In this document: in pieces, positions 23,940 to 35,965 of the stretch
Numbering within the stretch: position 1 is the stretch's first letter
Layout of the letters: every line of letters begins with the position of its first letter
DNA from: Gibbula magus
Lineage: Eukaryota; Mollusca; Gastropoda; Trochida; Trochidae
Assembly (NCBI GenBank): GCA_936450465.1
Contig: OW388292.1
Span: forward strand, 7,707,756-7,771,755
Length of the DNA: 64,000 nucleotides
Direction of reading: 5' to 3'
The notes under the pieces: generated by a model
Told to the model about the DNA's origin: nothing
What the model saw: the letters and a program-made list of their open reading frames with translations, nothing else
Database searches by the model: none
Program-made: the position numbers and the translations under genes

Positions 23940-25770
23940 CTCCTCCCGTACCACTAGGGGTGTCCAAAGTTCCGGGGGCCGGAGTGCCGCCGGAGACGGA
24001 CACCTTATGCTTACTGGGACACATCCCTGTTGGCGACCGATTGTCAGGGTTCATAGACATTTTTGGCGAAGGCCAAGTCGAACACCTGGGTCCTGTCCAC
24101 ACTCAGGGAAGGCCACATGCCACAGTGGAAGCGCGGTCCTCCTTCATTTACCGCGGTGCGGCACACGAAGGTGCCCTCCGCGCTGGAGAAGGGGGACATT
24201 CTTCGCTCAGAAATCAAAGCGTTGCTGAGCAAGGCTGCGATCGAGCAAGTGCCTGTGGGCCAGGAAGAGAGCGGATATTATTCCACTTACTTCCTGGTGA
24301 CCAAGAAGGGCGGAGGGTTCAGACCCATTTTGCATCTAAAAGTCATGAACAAGCTCATGGAGGTCCCATCGTGAGACTCTAAGATCCGTGATTTCGTCAG
24401 TGCAGGTCGAGGAGTGGCTTTCCTATCAGTTCAGGGTGTTACCCTTCGGAATCTCCACGGCTCCGAGGGTATTCACCAAGCTCATGCTGGTAGCGGCTCA
24501 GGTGGCCAGGTCTCAGGGCAGGTTTTGTCATCCCTACCTGGACGACTGGCTCATCAGAGCACTGTCCCAGCTTCAGAGCCACGAGTCCACCCAGGCCATA
24601 CTGCACATGTTGGTCTCGCTGGGGTGGGTCGTGAATCTCAAGAAGTCGGAGCTAGCCCCATTGCGGGACCTAGTCTTCCTGGGCTCCAGGTTTCAGACGG
24701 AGCCGGGGATCGTTTCCGTGGCCCCGGACCGGGTCCCGAAGATCCTGGGGGCTGTGAACTCGTTTCTCAGCGCTCCATCCCACACGGCTCGGGTCTGGCT
24801 CCAGCTCTTAGGAGTCATGGCAGCGACCGTGGATGTGGTTTGGAGGTCCTGGCTCCGCATGAGGCCCGTCCAACAAGCCTTGGCGGGTCTATGGTCCCAC
24901 TCGGAATCTTACGAGAAGCTGCTCGTCACTCCGGAGTGGGTCTTACCACACCACTCTTGGTGTCGATCACCTGACTCGGGGGTACCCTCTGCAGTCTCCG
25001 GTGCTGACCCTGACGGTTCAGACCGACGCCTCCTTCACGGGATGGGGCGGGGTTCTGGGATCTTGCATGGTCTCTGGCCTGTGGTCACAGGCCGAGTCTC
25101 AGATGCACATCAATGTGTTAGAGCTCAGGGCGGCTAGGCTGGTCTTACAGCACCTGAGGGATCAGGTGGAGGGTCAGGTGGTCCGGCTCCAATTGGACAA
25201 CAGGACCGCCATGACTTATATCCTCAAACAGGGCAGTACGGTCTCTCCGACCCTCCTGGAGGAGACATGGCAATTCCTCCTTTGGTGCGACCAGGTCGAC
25301 ACCACGGTCCTGCCAGTATACTTACCAGAAGTGGACAATGTCCGAGCAGACGCTCTGTCTCGCCGGATCCTTGCCCCCCACGAGTGGCTTCTGGATCGAG
25401 AGATATTCGAGACTATCTCCCAGTTATATGGGTCATTCCAGGTGGATCTGTTTGCGTCAGGGACGTACTTTCAGATACCTCAATTCTGCTCCAGGGTACC
25501 CGACCCACGGGCCTTATCCCAGGACGCGTTCGAACTGGACTGGACAGACAGAGTTCTGTGGGCCTTCCCACAAGTGCCTCTGATCTCCAAGGTCCTTGCC
25601 CAATTAGCCACTCAGCCTCTTGCTTCTCGCACCTCTGTGGGCAGCTCAGAGTTGGTTTCCACAGGTACTCAGGTTTCTGGCTATGCCACCTGCTCTGTTA
25701 CTGTGCTGCCTGGGACTTCTGTCCCAGGACGGAGCCCCCCACCCCAACCCCAGGGTGCAGTGGGTGGCTT
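23940..25770 (+). pseudogene. Reverse transcriptase-RNase H of DIRS element 1 (broken)
   Basis: Pieces of a DIRS-type polymerase are spread over three frames. The RT N-terminus starts with IPVGDRLSGFIDIF near 24020, and the fingers region carries YYSTYFLVTKKGGGFRPILH (about 24278-24337). YQFRVLPFGISTAP and the catalytic YLDDWL box follow at about 24425-24555. The segment expected between them, which holds motif A with the first catalytic aspartate, is absent: the reading jumps at about 24420. RNase H follows in another frame from about 24960: TDASFTGWGG, the acidic NVLELRAARL, LDNRTAM and RADALSRR supply the expected D-E-D-D residues. A further shift near 25610 leads to LLAPLWAAQSWFPQVLRFL. 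Frameshifts lie near 24070, 24370, 24955 and 25610. The copy cannot encode an active enzyme. Confidence 0.85.
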
Positions 25771-26796
25771 GGCCTCTGTCCGGAATCGCCTCCAAGACAG
25801 CGGTATTCCTGCACATTCAGTACAAGGATAGATGGACCTGTTACGCTCGCTTGTGTGCAGATAGGGATGTTTTTTTATCCCTTTTCTGCAGATCTAGTGG
25901 TGGTCCTGGAGTTCCTGCAGTCCAGATTGGATGCTGGCTTGGCCGCATCAACTGTCAGGGGATACTCCACGGCTATCTCAGCCTTTCATATTCCAGTGGA
26001 CAGCGCTCTTTTGGGTGCTCATCCGCTGGTCCAGCTCTTCTTAGCAGGTGTGGACAGGATCCGTCCTCCTTTGAGGCGGATCAGCCCCGTATGGGACCTC
26101 TCGATAGTCCTTGATTGGCTTTCTGGTTCTAGATTCAGGGACCTGTCTTCCTTATCTCTCCAGTTGTTGACCTGGAAGACGGCTTTTCTAGTGGCGGTGG
26201 CGTCTGGTAGACGGGTAGGAGACATACATGGTATGTCCGCTGATCCCGAGCTCACAGTCTTCCACAGGGACAGAGTCAGTATCAGACTGCCAGACTCTTA
26301 CCGACCTAAAGTGACCCACTCCTTTCATTCGACGGCCCCCATTGAATTGCCGGCGCTTAGGCAGCCAGCAGCATCGGGTTCTCAGGCCTCGCACGATCAT
26401 ATACTAGATGTGCGCAGGACCTTGAGAGCATATGTCAAACAAACAGCCTCTATCCGTAAGGATAAGCAGCTCTTTTGCTGTTATGGTTGAGGCAAGCAGG
26501 GTTTACCCGCCCCAAAGCAGTCGATCTCGAGATGGATTGTCTCGACTATCTGTTTAGCCTATGTTCATAAGGGCCGTGAGCCCCCAGGTGACCTCAAGGC
26601 TCATTCGGTTAGGGCAGTCGCAACGTCAAAAGCGTACGCAGCGGCCCTGCCCATTGAAGAGATCTGCTCCGCTGCTGTCTGGAGCCAGCCTAGCACGTTC
26701 ATTGGCCACTACCAACTTGACAGGCTCTCGGCTGAGCGGGCTCGGTTTGGTCAGCCAGTTCTCTCCAGTGGGCAGAGTCGTCAACCCCCTAGCTGA
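25771..26796 (+). pseudogene. Tyrosine recombinase of DIRS element 1, in-frame TGA
   Basis: One frame carries a phage-integrase-like recombinase. The N-terminal core-binding part includes LAASTVRGYSTAISAFHIP. The first catalytic arginine lies in VAVASGRRVGDIHGM (about 26194-26238), and the HxxR box in AHSVRAVATSKAYAA (about 26599-26643). The terminal tyrosine lies in STFIGHYQLDRL (about 26694-26729). A TGA at 26488-26490 interrupts the frame just before the box II region, but the same frame then stays open to TGA at 26794-26796, so this is a single nonsense change. In DIRS elements this enzyme integrates the circular DNA intermediate without target duplication. The true start is unclear because the frame overlaps the RNase H region upstream. 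Confidence 0.87.
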
Positions 26797-27386
26797 ATGA
26801 TCTAATGAGGGTTGGTCGATTTTGTTTTTAAACTGTACTAACGCAACTAATATCTTGTTGATACTAAGGGCCCAAGTCTCTTTTCCCACGGTTACTTCCC
26901 CGGCTAAAGACCCCTGTGGGGAGATTATTGGTATGGGATTTTTTTTCCCCGTTCTCTCTCTTTGTCAAAAAAAGGGGGGGTATTTAGACCTGTAAGGCGG
27001 CCTTGAGTCCGCCAGGTAATCCCCAGGTCTTTTTGATTGGCTTTCCCATGGTGGATACGCAAGGTACTTTGGGTGAGTTATTTTCTCTATTCTTTGTGCC
27101 TTCGGGTGCAGACTGAATGCCACTGCCTTTGACTTTGTCGTTGGGAGTCTCATCTTATGCAATAAGTACCCCAAAGAGGATCCCTTCTGAAAAAGAATCG
27201 AACAAACCTACATAGGTTCCAGATTCTTTGAAGGGGATCCTCCTTGGGGTAGGGCCACCCTCCTCCCCTTCATTCAGTCTACATGACTGGATTGAAAAGT
27301 GGTGAGAATAGAGCTATCTGCCCTTGGTTCCATGGCAACCACTAGGGATGAGGCTCTAGAGGGGTGACCCAAAGTACGTTTTTTTA
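26797..27386 (+). other. DIRS 1 3' region: internal complementary region and start of right repeat
   Basis: This holds non-coding 3' leader, a GC-rich hairpin-prone stretch (about 26990-27030, GGCGG...CCGCC), then the internal complementary region (about 27155-27250). That region is complementary to both extreme ends of the element, which templates completion of circular DNA in DIRS replication. The right inverted repeat starts near 27290 and breaks off at about 27386 in a T-rich stretch. Confidence 0.8.
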
Positions 27387-30300
27387 GTTTTTAGCTCATC
27401 AGGCCTGAAAGGCCCGATGGGCTTAAGGCATGGGATGGCGTCTGGCGTTCGTCCGTCCGTCCGTCCGTCCATCCGTCCGTAAACTTTTCGCTTTTTCGAC
27501 TTCTCCTCCAGAACCAATAACTCCACAGAGCTGAAATTTTATTTGCAGACTCCTTGGCCAATGGGGATTCTAAATTGTAGATTTCGTGACCCCATGACCC
27601 CAAATGGGGTCACATCCTTAAAAACCTATTTTCATCTTCTTCTCCAGTTCCAAAAGGTCTAGAGAGCTGAAAAGTTGTGTGCAGACTCCTTGGCCAATGA
27701 GTATTCTAAATTGTAGATTTTGTGACCCCATGACCCCAAATGGGGTCACAGGGGTCACATGTTTAAAAACCTATTTTCATCGTCTTCTCCAGTTCCAAAA
27801 GGTCTAGAGAGCTGAAAAGTTGTGTGCAGACTCCTTGGCTAATGGGGATTCTAAATTGTATATTTCGTGACCCCATGACCCCAAATGGGGTCACAGGGGT
27901 CACATCCTTAAAAACCTATTTTCATCTTCTTCTCCAGTTCCAAAAGGTCTAGAGAGCTGAAAAGTTGTGTGCAGACTCCTTGGCCAATGAGTATTCTAAA
28001 TTGTAGATTTCGTGACCCCATGACCCCAAATGGGGTCACAGGGGTCACATCCTTAAAAACCTATTTTCATCTTCTTCTCCAGTTCCAAAAGGTCTAGAGA
28101 GCTGAAAAGTTGTGTGCAGACTCCTTGGCCAATGAGTATTCTAAATTGTAGATTTTGTGACCCCATGACCCCAAATGGGGTCACAGGGGTCACATGTTTA
28201 AAAACCTATTTTCATCGTCTTCTCCAGTTCCAAAAGGTCTAGAGAGCTGAAAAGTTGTGTGCAGACTCCTTGGCTAATGGGGATTCTAAATTGTAGATTT
28301 CGTGACCCCATGACCCCAAATGGGGTCACAGGGGTCACATCCTTAAAAACCTATTTTCATCTTCTTCTCCAGTTCCAAAAGGTCTAGAGAGCTGAAAAGT
28401 TGTGTGCAGACTCCTTGGCCAATGAGTATTCTAAATTGTAGATTTCGTGACCCCATGACCCCAAATGGGGTCACAGGGGTCACATCCTTAAAAACCTATT
28501 TTCATCTTCTTCTCCAGTTCCAAAAGGTCTAGAGAGCTGAAAAGTTGTGTGCAGACTCCTTGGCCAATGAGTATTCTAAATTGTAGATTTTGTGACCCCA
28601 TGGGGTCACAGGTTTAAAAACCTATTTTCATCTTCTTCTCCAGTTCCAAAAGGTCTAGAGAGCTGAAAAGTTGTGTGCAGACTCCTTGGCTAATGGGGAT
28701 TCTAGATTGTAGATTTCGTGACCCCTTGACCCAAAATGGGGTCACAGGGGTCACATCCTTAAAAACCTATTTTCATCTTCTTCTCCAGTTCCAAAAGGTC
28801 TAGAGAGCTGAAAAGTTGTGTGCAGACTCCTTGGCCAATGAGTATTCTAAATTGTAGATTTTGTGACCCCATGACCCCAAATGGGGTCACAGGTTTAAAA
28901 ACCTATTTTCATCTTCTTCTCCAGTTCCAAAAGGTCTAGAGAGCTGAAAAGTTGTGTGCAGACTCCTTGGCTAATGGGGATTCTAGATTGTAGATTTCGT
29001 GACCCCATGACCCCAAATGGGGTCACAGGGGTCACATCCTTAAAAACCTATTTTCATCTTCTTCTCCAGTTCCAAAAGGTCTAGAGAGCTGAAAAGTTGT
29101 GTGCGGACTCCTTGGCTAATGGGGATTCTAAATTGTAGATTTCATGACCCCAAATGAGGTCACAGGGGTCACATCCTTAAAAACCTATTTTCATCTTCTT
29201 CTCCAGTTCCAAAAGGTCTAGAGAGCTGAAAAGTTGTGTGCAGACTCCTTGGCCAATGAGTATTCTAAATTGTAGATTTTGTGACCCCATGACCCCAAAT
29301 GGGGTCACAGGTTTAAAAACCTATTTTCATCTTCTTCTCCAGTTCCAAAAGGTCTAGAGAGCTGAAAAGTTGTGTGCAGACTCCTTGGCCAATGAGTATT
29401 CTAAATTGTAGATTTTGTGACCCCATGACCCCAAATGGGGTCACAGGTTTAAAAACCTATTTTCATCTTCTTCTCCAGTTCCAAAAGGTCTAGAGAGCTG
29501 AAAAGTTGTGTGCAGACTCCTTGGCTAATGGGGATTCTAGATTGTAGATTTCGTGACCCCTTGACCAAAAATGGGGTCACAGGGGTCACATCCTTAAAAA
29601 CCTATTTTCATCATCTTCTCCAGTTCCAAAAGGTCTAGAGAGCTGAAAAGTTGTGTGCAGACTCCTTGGCCAATGAGTATTCTAAATTGTAGATTTTGTG
29701 ACCCCATGACCCCAAATGGGGTCACAGGTTTAAAAACCTATTTTCATCTTCTTCTCCAGTTCCAAAAGGTCTAGAGAGCTGAAAAGTTGTGTGCAGACTC
29801 CTTGGCTAATGGGGATTCTAGATTGTAGATTTCGTGACCCCATGACCCCAAATGGGGTCACAGGGGTCACATCCTTAAAAACCTATTTTCATCTTCTTCT
29901 CCAGTTCCAAAAGGTCTAGAGAGCTGAAAAGTTGTGTGCAGACTCCTTGGCTAATGGGGATTCTAAATTGTAGATTTCATGACCCCAAATGAGGTCACAG
30001 GGGTCACATCCTTAAAAACCTATTTTCATCTTCTTCTCCAGTTCCAAAAGGTCTAGAGAGCTGAAAAGTTGTGTGCAGACTCCTTGGCTAATGGGGATTC
30101 TAAATTGTAGATTTCGTGACCCCATGACCCCAAATGGGGTCACAGGGGTCACATCCTTAAAAACCTATTTTCATCTTCTTCTCCAGTTCCAAAAGGTCTA
30201 GAGAGCTGAAAAGTTGTGCGCGGACTCCTTGGCTAATGGGGATTCTAAATTGTAGATTTCGTGACCCCATGACCCCAAATGGGGTCACAGGGGTCACAAT

Positions 30301-32400
30301 CTTAGGAACTTATTTTCATCTTCTCCTCCAGTTCCAAAAGGTCTAGAGAGCTGAAAAGTTGTATGCAGACTCCTTGGCTAATGGGGATTCTAAATTGTAG
30401 ATTTCGTGACCCCATGACCCGCAATGGGGTCACAGGGGTCACATTATTTAAAAACTTTTTTTCATCTTCTTCTCCTGTTCCAAAAGGTCTAGAGAGCTGA
30501 AAAGTTGTATGCAGACTCCTTGGCTAATGGGGATTCTAAATTGTAGATTTCGTGACCCCATGACCCGCAATGGGGTCACAGGGGTTACATGTTTAAAAAC
30601 CTATTTTCATCTTCTTCTCCAGTTTCAAAAGGTCTAGAGAGCTGAAAAGTTGTGTGCAGACTCCTTGGCCAATGAGTATTCTAAATTGTAGATTTCGTGA
30701 CCCCATGACCCCAAATGGGGTCACAGGGGTCACATCCTTAAAAACCTATTTTCATCTTCTTCTCCAGTTCCAAAAGGTCTAGAGAGCTGAAAAGTTGTGT
30801 GCAGACTCCTTGGCCAATGAGTATTCTAAATTGTAGATTTTGTGACCCCATGACCCCAAATGGGGTCACAGGTTTAAAAACCTATTTTCATCTTCTTCTC
30901 CAGTTCCAAAAGGTCTAGAGAGCTGAAAAGTTGTGTGCAGACTCCTTGGCTAATGGGGATTCTAGATTGTAGATTTCGTGACCCCTTGACCCAAAATGGG
31001 GTCACAGGGGTCACATCCTTAAAAACCTATTTTCATCTTCTTCTCCAGTTCCAAAAGGTCTAGAGAGCTGAAAAGTTGTGTGCGGACTCCTTGGCTAATG
31101 GGGATTCTAAATTGTAGATTTCATGACCCCAAATGAGGTCACAGGGGTCACATCCTTAAAAACCTATTTTCATCTTCTTCTCCAGTTCCAAAAGGTCTAG
31201 AGAGCTGAAAAGTTGTGTGCAGACTCCTTGGCCAATGAGTATTCTAAATTGTAGATTTTGTGACCCCATGACCCCAAATGGGGTCACAGGTTTAAAAACC
31301 TATTTTCATCTTCTTCTCCAGTTCCAAAAGGTCTAGAGAGCTGAAAAGTTGTGTGCAGACTCCTTGGCTAATGGGGATTCTAAATTGTAGATTTCGTGAC
31401 CCCATGACCCCAAATGGGGTCACAGGGGTCACATCCTTAAAAACCTATTTTCATCTTCTTCTCCAGTTCAAAAAGGTCTAGAGAGCTGAAAAGTTGTGTG
31501 CAGACTCCTTGGCTAATGGGGATTCTAAATTGTAGATTTCGTGACCCCATGACCCCAAATGGGGTCACAGGGGTCACAATCTTAAGAACTTATTTTCATC
31601 TTCTCCTCCAGTTCCAAAAGGTCTAGAGAGCTGAAAAGTTGTGTGCAGACTCCTTGGCCAATGAGTTTTCTAAATTGTAGATTTCATGACCCCATGACCC
31701 CAAATGGGGTCACAGGGGTCACATTATTTAAAAACCTTTTTTCATCTTCTTCTCCTGTTCCAAAAGGTCTAGAGAGCTGAAAAGTTGTATGCAGACTCCT
31801 TGGCTAATGGGGATTCTAAATTGTAGATTTCGTGACCCCATGACCCCAAATGGGGTCACAGGGGTCACATGTTTAAAAACCTATTTTCATCTTCTTCTCC
31901 AGTTCCAAAAGGTCTAGAGAGCTGAAAAATTGTGTGCAGACTCCTTGGCTAATGGGGATTCTAAATTGTAGATTGTGTGACACCATGACCCCAAATGGGG
32001 TCACAGGGGTCACATGTTTAAAAACCTATTTTCATCTTCTTCTCCTGTTCCAAAAGGTCTAGAGAGCTGAAAAGTTGTGTGCAGACTCCGTGGCTAATGG
32101 GGATTCTAAATTGTAGATTTCGTCCCCAATCTAGGTCACGGGGTCATGACCCAAAAACCTATTTTCATCTTCTTCTCCAGTTTATATGTAAAGCTCTAGA
32201 AAGGAGAAATGTGGTGTAGAGATTCTTTGGTCAAAGGTGATTCTTGATTGTAGGATTGGTGACCCTGTGACTCAAATGTTGGTCATGATCTAAAACTTAT
32301 ATTATTTTGCTTGTTAACAATGTATTACTTGAGATAACTTAGATATTCAACCTTAGATAATAAATCAATAAAATACTGATGAGCTACAGAGCCCATGGCT
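27387..32400. mobile_element. Helitron-like element with 145-bp tandem core
   Basis: The left end reads TTTTAGCTCATCAGGCCTGAAAGGCC, containing the hairpin GGCCTGAAAGGCC, followed by a CCGTCCGTCCGTCC microsatellite. The right end reads TGATGAGCTACAGAG then the hairpin AGAGCCCATGGCTCT and a T run. About 32 copies of a 145-bp unit (TTTTCATCTTCTTCTCCAG at 27629, 27774, 27919, 28064, 28209) fill the centre, each with a GACCCCAAATGGGGTCA palindrome. Short inverted ends, a 3' hairpin, a repeat core and insertion between T residues match non-autonomous Helentron or pearl-type elements (family knowledge). It splits the right terminal repeat of DIRS element 1. Confidence 0.75.
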
Positions 32401-32541
32401 CTATTTTTTAGTTTTTTAACTAGTTTTTTATGTGGAAAAAATAGTTACAACCTGTCATATACCTAAAATAAAAGATTTTATGCAATAAGTACCCCTAGAT
32501 GGATCCCCTTTAAAGAATCTGGAACCTATACAGGTTTGTTC
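32400..32541 (+). repeat. Right terminal repeat of DIRS 1, distal piece
   Basis: TTAGTTTTTTAACTAGTTTT through GGAACCTATACAGGTTTGTT is the inverted counterpart of the left end plus the extension complementary to the internal region. It shows that the 27387-32400 element inserted after the DIRS element was in place. Confidence 0.85.
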
Positions 32542-32983
32542 GGATTTTAATGGTGATAAAGTACTTTGATACACTTAGATAATAAATCAAGTGTGCCATA
32601 AGGGCATGCAGGTAAGAATTTAACCGTACCATTACGATTTTAAATGTGCCCGCAGAACTATGGCACAAATAATTTCGAACCCTGCTTTGGTTATAAATAT
32701 AACTAACTATTACATAGAGAATTTAATTTTATTATTTGGTCCTGACCCCCCCCCCATAACATATTAAAATGACTTCTTCTCCAAAACCTTTTGATAAAGA
32801 AAGCTAAAATGTTTATAACATGTAGACTTAAGTTTGTTCATTTGGTCAAAATCCCATTTCAAATATTGACAGGGCAGGGTGTTAAATCAAACCTTAAATT
32901 TCACTCCATGAACTAGGAATGATAGAGAGGAAAGAGAACCGTTACACCCCCAAAGCTGAAATTTTGTGTGGAGTTACCTGGTA

Positions 32984-35284
32984 GGGCTTCCACAGGTACT
33001 CGAGTACTCGAGTACGAGTCGGGTTTAGCTGGACTCGAGTCCATTTATTTGGACTCGAGGACTGGATAAAAGATTACTCTATTTCACATTAATTTCAGTC
33101 ATCCTGTGCAAGTTATATACATGTCGTGTCTGCAACAAGATTTAACAACAACTGCAGTGGAACCCCAATATGTCGTTGTTATACCACGTTACCTTCCATA
33201 CGTTACAAATGAACAGTCACGCCAGCATTGGTCGAATTGGCTACTTTCATTACCACAGTCACAAATTTCAGTGAAAATCATACAATGCAACCAAATAAAA
33301 TATTGAATGATGACATCAGATAAAGTTTATACCAACACATGTAAGTGAATATGAAGCTTATATGGTTTATATGCCTTCTGTTAATTAATATTTCTGTGTT
33401 GGTCGAATTGACAAGCAACAGTAGACAGGATTCATATTTATTACTGAATGTTACACTTTTTCATAACAAGGATAAACTAAATGTGTTCGTTTATTAGCAG
33501 CTCCGACTAAGTCGGAGCTGCTATCAGTTTTTGTGCAGTTTCTGTCGCAGTTTCCGTTATACACAAAGAAAAATGATCACTGATTGTGTGACCTTGAATT
33601 TAAAAGGTCAAGGTCACGAAATATGGTCAAGGTCACCAGTTCTGAAATCACTAAATAACTTTTTTCCATGAAGGTATCAACACCTCATATAATTAGCTTC
33701 TTTCTTGTACACCTGGGGAAATATTTTGACATGCTCACATTCAAGGTCAAAGGTCAAGGTCATGAGTTCTGAAATCTCTACAAAAATCCTTGTAAACAAG
33801 ATAACTTCAACAACTTCTGTGCTATCAGGCCCTTACTTGGTATATATCAACTATGGAGAAAGACCAAGATTTGAAAACGTTTTCGCTAAAATCTGTCAAA
33901 GGTCAAGGTCACAGCAAGGTCACAACTTAAGCGTGCTATTGTGAATATGCCTTATGTTAACAATGAACAATGAACACTTTGAGTCATTGCATGATTGTTA
34001 TACACAATGAAAAGTAATCGGTGATGGTGTGACCTTGAAGGTCAAAGTTCAAGGTCATGAGATATTGGTTAAGACCATGTTAATCTATTGATCCAATTTT
34101 GAAATCAGAAATAGGTTTTAAGAACAAAGTTGTGAAAAGTGACCCCAGTGATGACTCAACTTGTTAGAATAACTTGAATAATGAAAAAAAAAAATTCAAA
34201 AAAAATTCCCATTTTATTTATGCTGAGGAGAAGGTGGAACAGGGAAAGGCGAGACCCAAAGTTTCGGAGCTGCTCTGCTTTTGCGGTGTCCCGCAAACGC
34301 TCTTCTAGTTATTTCAGTATATTTGTAAAATAAAAAGGCAATCATTTAAATCTTATATATCGTAACAGAATAATGATAATGATACCGACATACGACAAAT
34401 CACCAGGGGCACAACCAATCAAACTGCGAGAATTTTAATAGCTTGGACATAACTCAACCCACATATGGAATATGAAATGAATTTACAGATTGAGAAGGAA
34501 TATAAATCTATAAGCGGTCCATTTCTTAGTTTGGATGTGAATTTATCAACGAATTGTTGACATTGAATTACTATACTACATATCTTTCTAAACCTATAGA
34601 AGTAGGATAATATGTTTATGATAAATTCTATTTGTTTACTACATCTTAATTATTAATATTAAATATCTCAACTAATTTCTAATTGATACTTGCCACCCTT
34701 CATGAAATAATCAAGACCATTCTCTGTTTATAAACATGGCGGGAAGTTTAGCGACCATGTGAGTTAGTCTTATATATACTGCAATGATTTTCAAGATTAT
34801 CGCTTACTTTATAAGTTTATATATGGTTTCGATTATAAACATTAGACACATTCATTCCTCGCTATTCCATATCGATATTTCTTACACTTGATATGAAAAT
34901 TAGAACAATGACACACTGTCACTCATTTATTCAACTGAAGTAGAATAAAAGTAAATATTATTTTATTGCAATTTTCCTTTTCTGATATCTGCATGCCTTT
35001 ATCACAGAGATAGAAAATAAATAATAATAAATTTGAACCTAAAAAGGTGTTAGATTTATCAACTGTTGTGCTGAACGTTGCATGGGTACTAATTATTTTT
35101 TGCCATATTGTATCGCGAAACGGGTAGCAGTTCGCACTGTATTCATAATCTAAAACCTCAAAGACAAACAAAATGTTAGAGTGACATGCTGCTACGAAGT
35201 TGAAAGGTATTAATTTCGAGTACTCGAGTCGAGCCCAACCCCTCGAGTACTCGAGTCCATTTTTGTTTACCCGTGGAAGCTTTT
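32984..35284. mobile_element. hAT-like element with CTCGAGTACTCGAG termini
   Basis: The left end GGGCTTCCACAGGTACTCGAG is mirrored by CTCGAGTACTCGAGTCC...ACCCGTGGAAGC at the right. TTACCTGGTA flanks both sides (32974-32983 and 35285-35294), consistent with a target duplication of 8 bp or slightly more. Several CTCGAG palindromes form subterminal repeats. No transposase is recognisable, so it is non-autonomous, and another element (33495-34308) sits inside it. Confidence 0.72.
33495..34308 (+). mobile_element. Helitron-like element with hairpin and CTAG end
   Basis: The left end carries the palindrome AGCAGCTCCGAC-TAA-GTCGGAGCTGCT (33496-33522). The right end has a 7-bp hairpin TTTGCGG-TGTC-CCGCAAA (34280-34297), then CTAG at 34305-34308 before a T. 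A short hairpin a few bases upstream of CTAG is the canonical Helitron 3' signature. The body holds repeated GACCTTGAAGGTCA/TCAAGGTCA modules, including TCAAGGTCAAAGGTCAAGGT at 33741. No coding sequence. Confidence 0.68.
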
Positions 35285-35965
35285 TTACCTGGTACCTTGG
35301 GGATCAAAGTTTGTTCATTTTGACCTCCCCCCCCCCCCCCCCATTAAATATGGGCATGGCAGGCATAATTAACAAAATCTTCGACTTCTTCTCTGAAACC
35401 AGTTGACATAGGAATTTTCAGAATAACATCTTTGTTATGTGAAGATTCAAGTTTGTTCATTTGAACTTGACCCCGCTTCAAATATGGGGGTGGCAGGGGG
35501 TCCACTCTAAAATCTTTGAACGCCTTCTTCTCCAAAATTGTTTTTATACAGAAAGCTCAAATGTTCAGAATATCATCTTTATAACATTTATCCCTAACAG
35601 AGCTACAGATAAGCTGCGTATTTTAATTTTAGTAAAAACAAATCCTACAATACGCTTACATTTTCAAAAATACTCAATTAAACCGATGTCTAATGCGTAC
35701 AAAAAGTAAGGTCAAAGATTGACTTGCGTACATGGTAATCGGTTTCAGTTACTGAAATCTGAAAACTAGTATTACAGGGCTATAATTATGACATCACGTC
35801 AATCGGCAGCACGCAGTGTTATTACACAATGTGTATTATTAAACTGCGATATCTTCAACAGGCGAGTAGTAATTGAGAATAATCTATTTCAATATAATCC
35901 CTAATGAGCTACAGAGTCCATTGCTCTATTTTTCATATCTAGATTCACCAACTTCATTATTTCAG

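Larger units (their letters stand above)
20266..32541 (+). mobile_element. DIRS-like retrotransposon 1 (decayed, with nested insertions)
   Basis: The left terminal repeat (20266-20470) is inverted at the right end in two pieces, 27290-27386 and 32400-32541. An internal complementary region at about 27155-27250 contains the reverse complement of the extreme left end (TGCAATAAGTACCCCAAAG) joined to that of the extreme right end (CGAACAAACC...GGTTCCAGATTC). Inverted terminal repeats plus this junction are the DIRS1-type architecture. Inside lie, in order, Gag-like, reverse transcriptase/RNase H and tyrosine recombinase sequences. No DAM-methylase-like domain was recognised. Later insertions are a hAT-like element (21451-22972) and a tandem-repeat Helitron-like element (27387-32400). 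Multiple frameshifts, a deletion and a stop codon make it non-functional. Confidence 0.88.
32600..35937. mobile_element. Second Helitron-like element, split by a hAT-like insert
   Basis: Sequence resembling the AGCTGAAATTTTGTGTGGAG and TCAAAGTTTGTTCATTT modules of the family occurs on both sides of the insert (32740-32983 and 35285-35900). The element ends with GATGAGCTACAGAGTCCATT and a T run at about 35902-35937. The left end is not resolved. Short poly-C tracts lie at 32748-32755 and 35328-35342. Confidence 0.6.
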
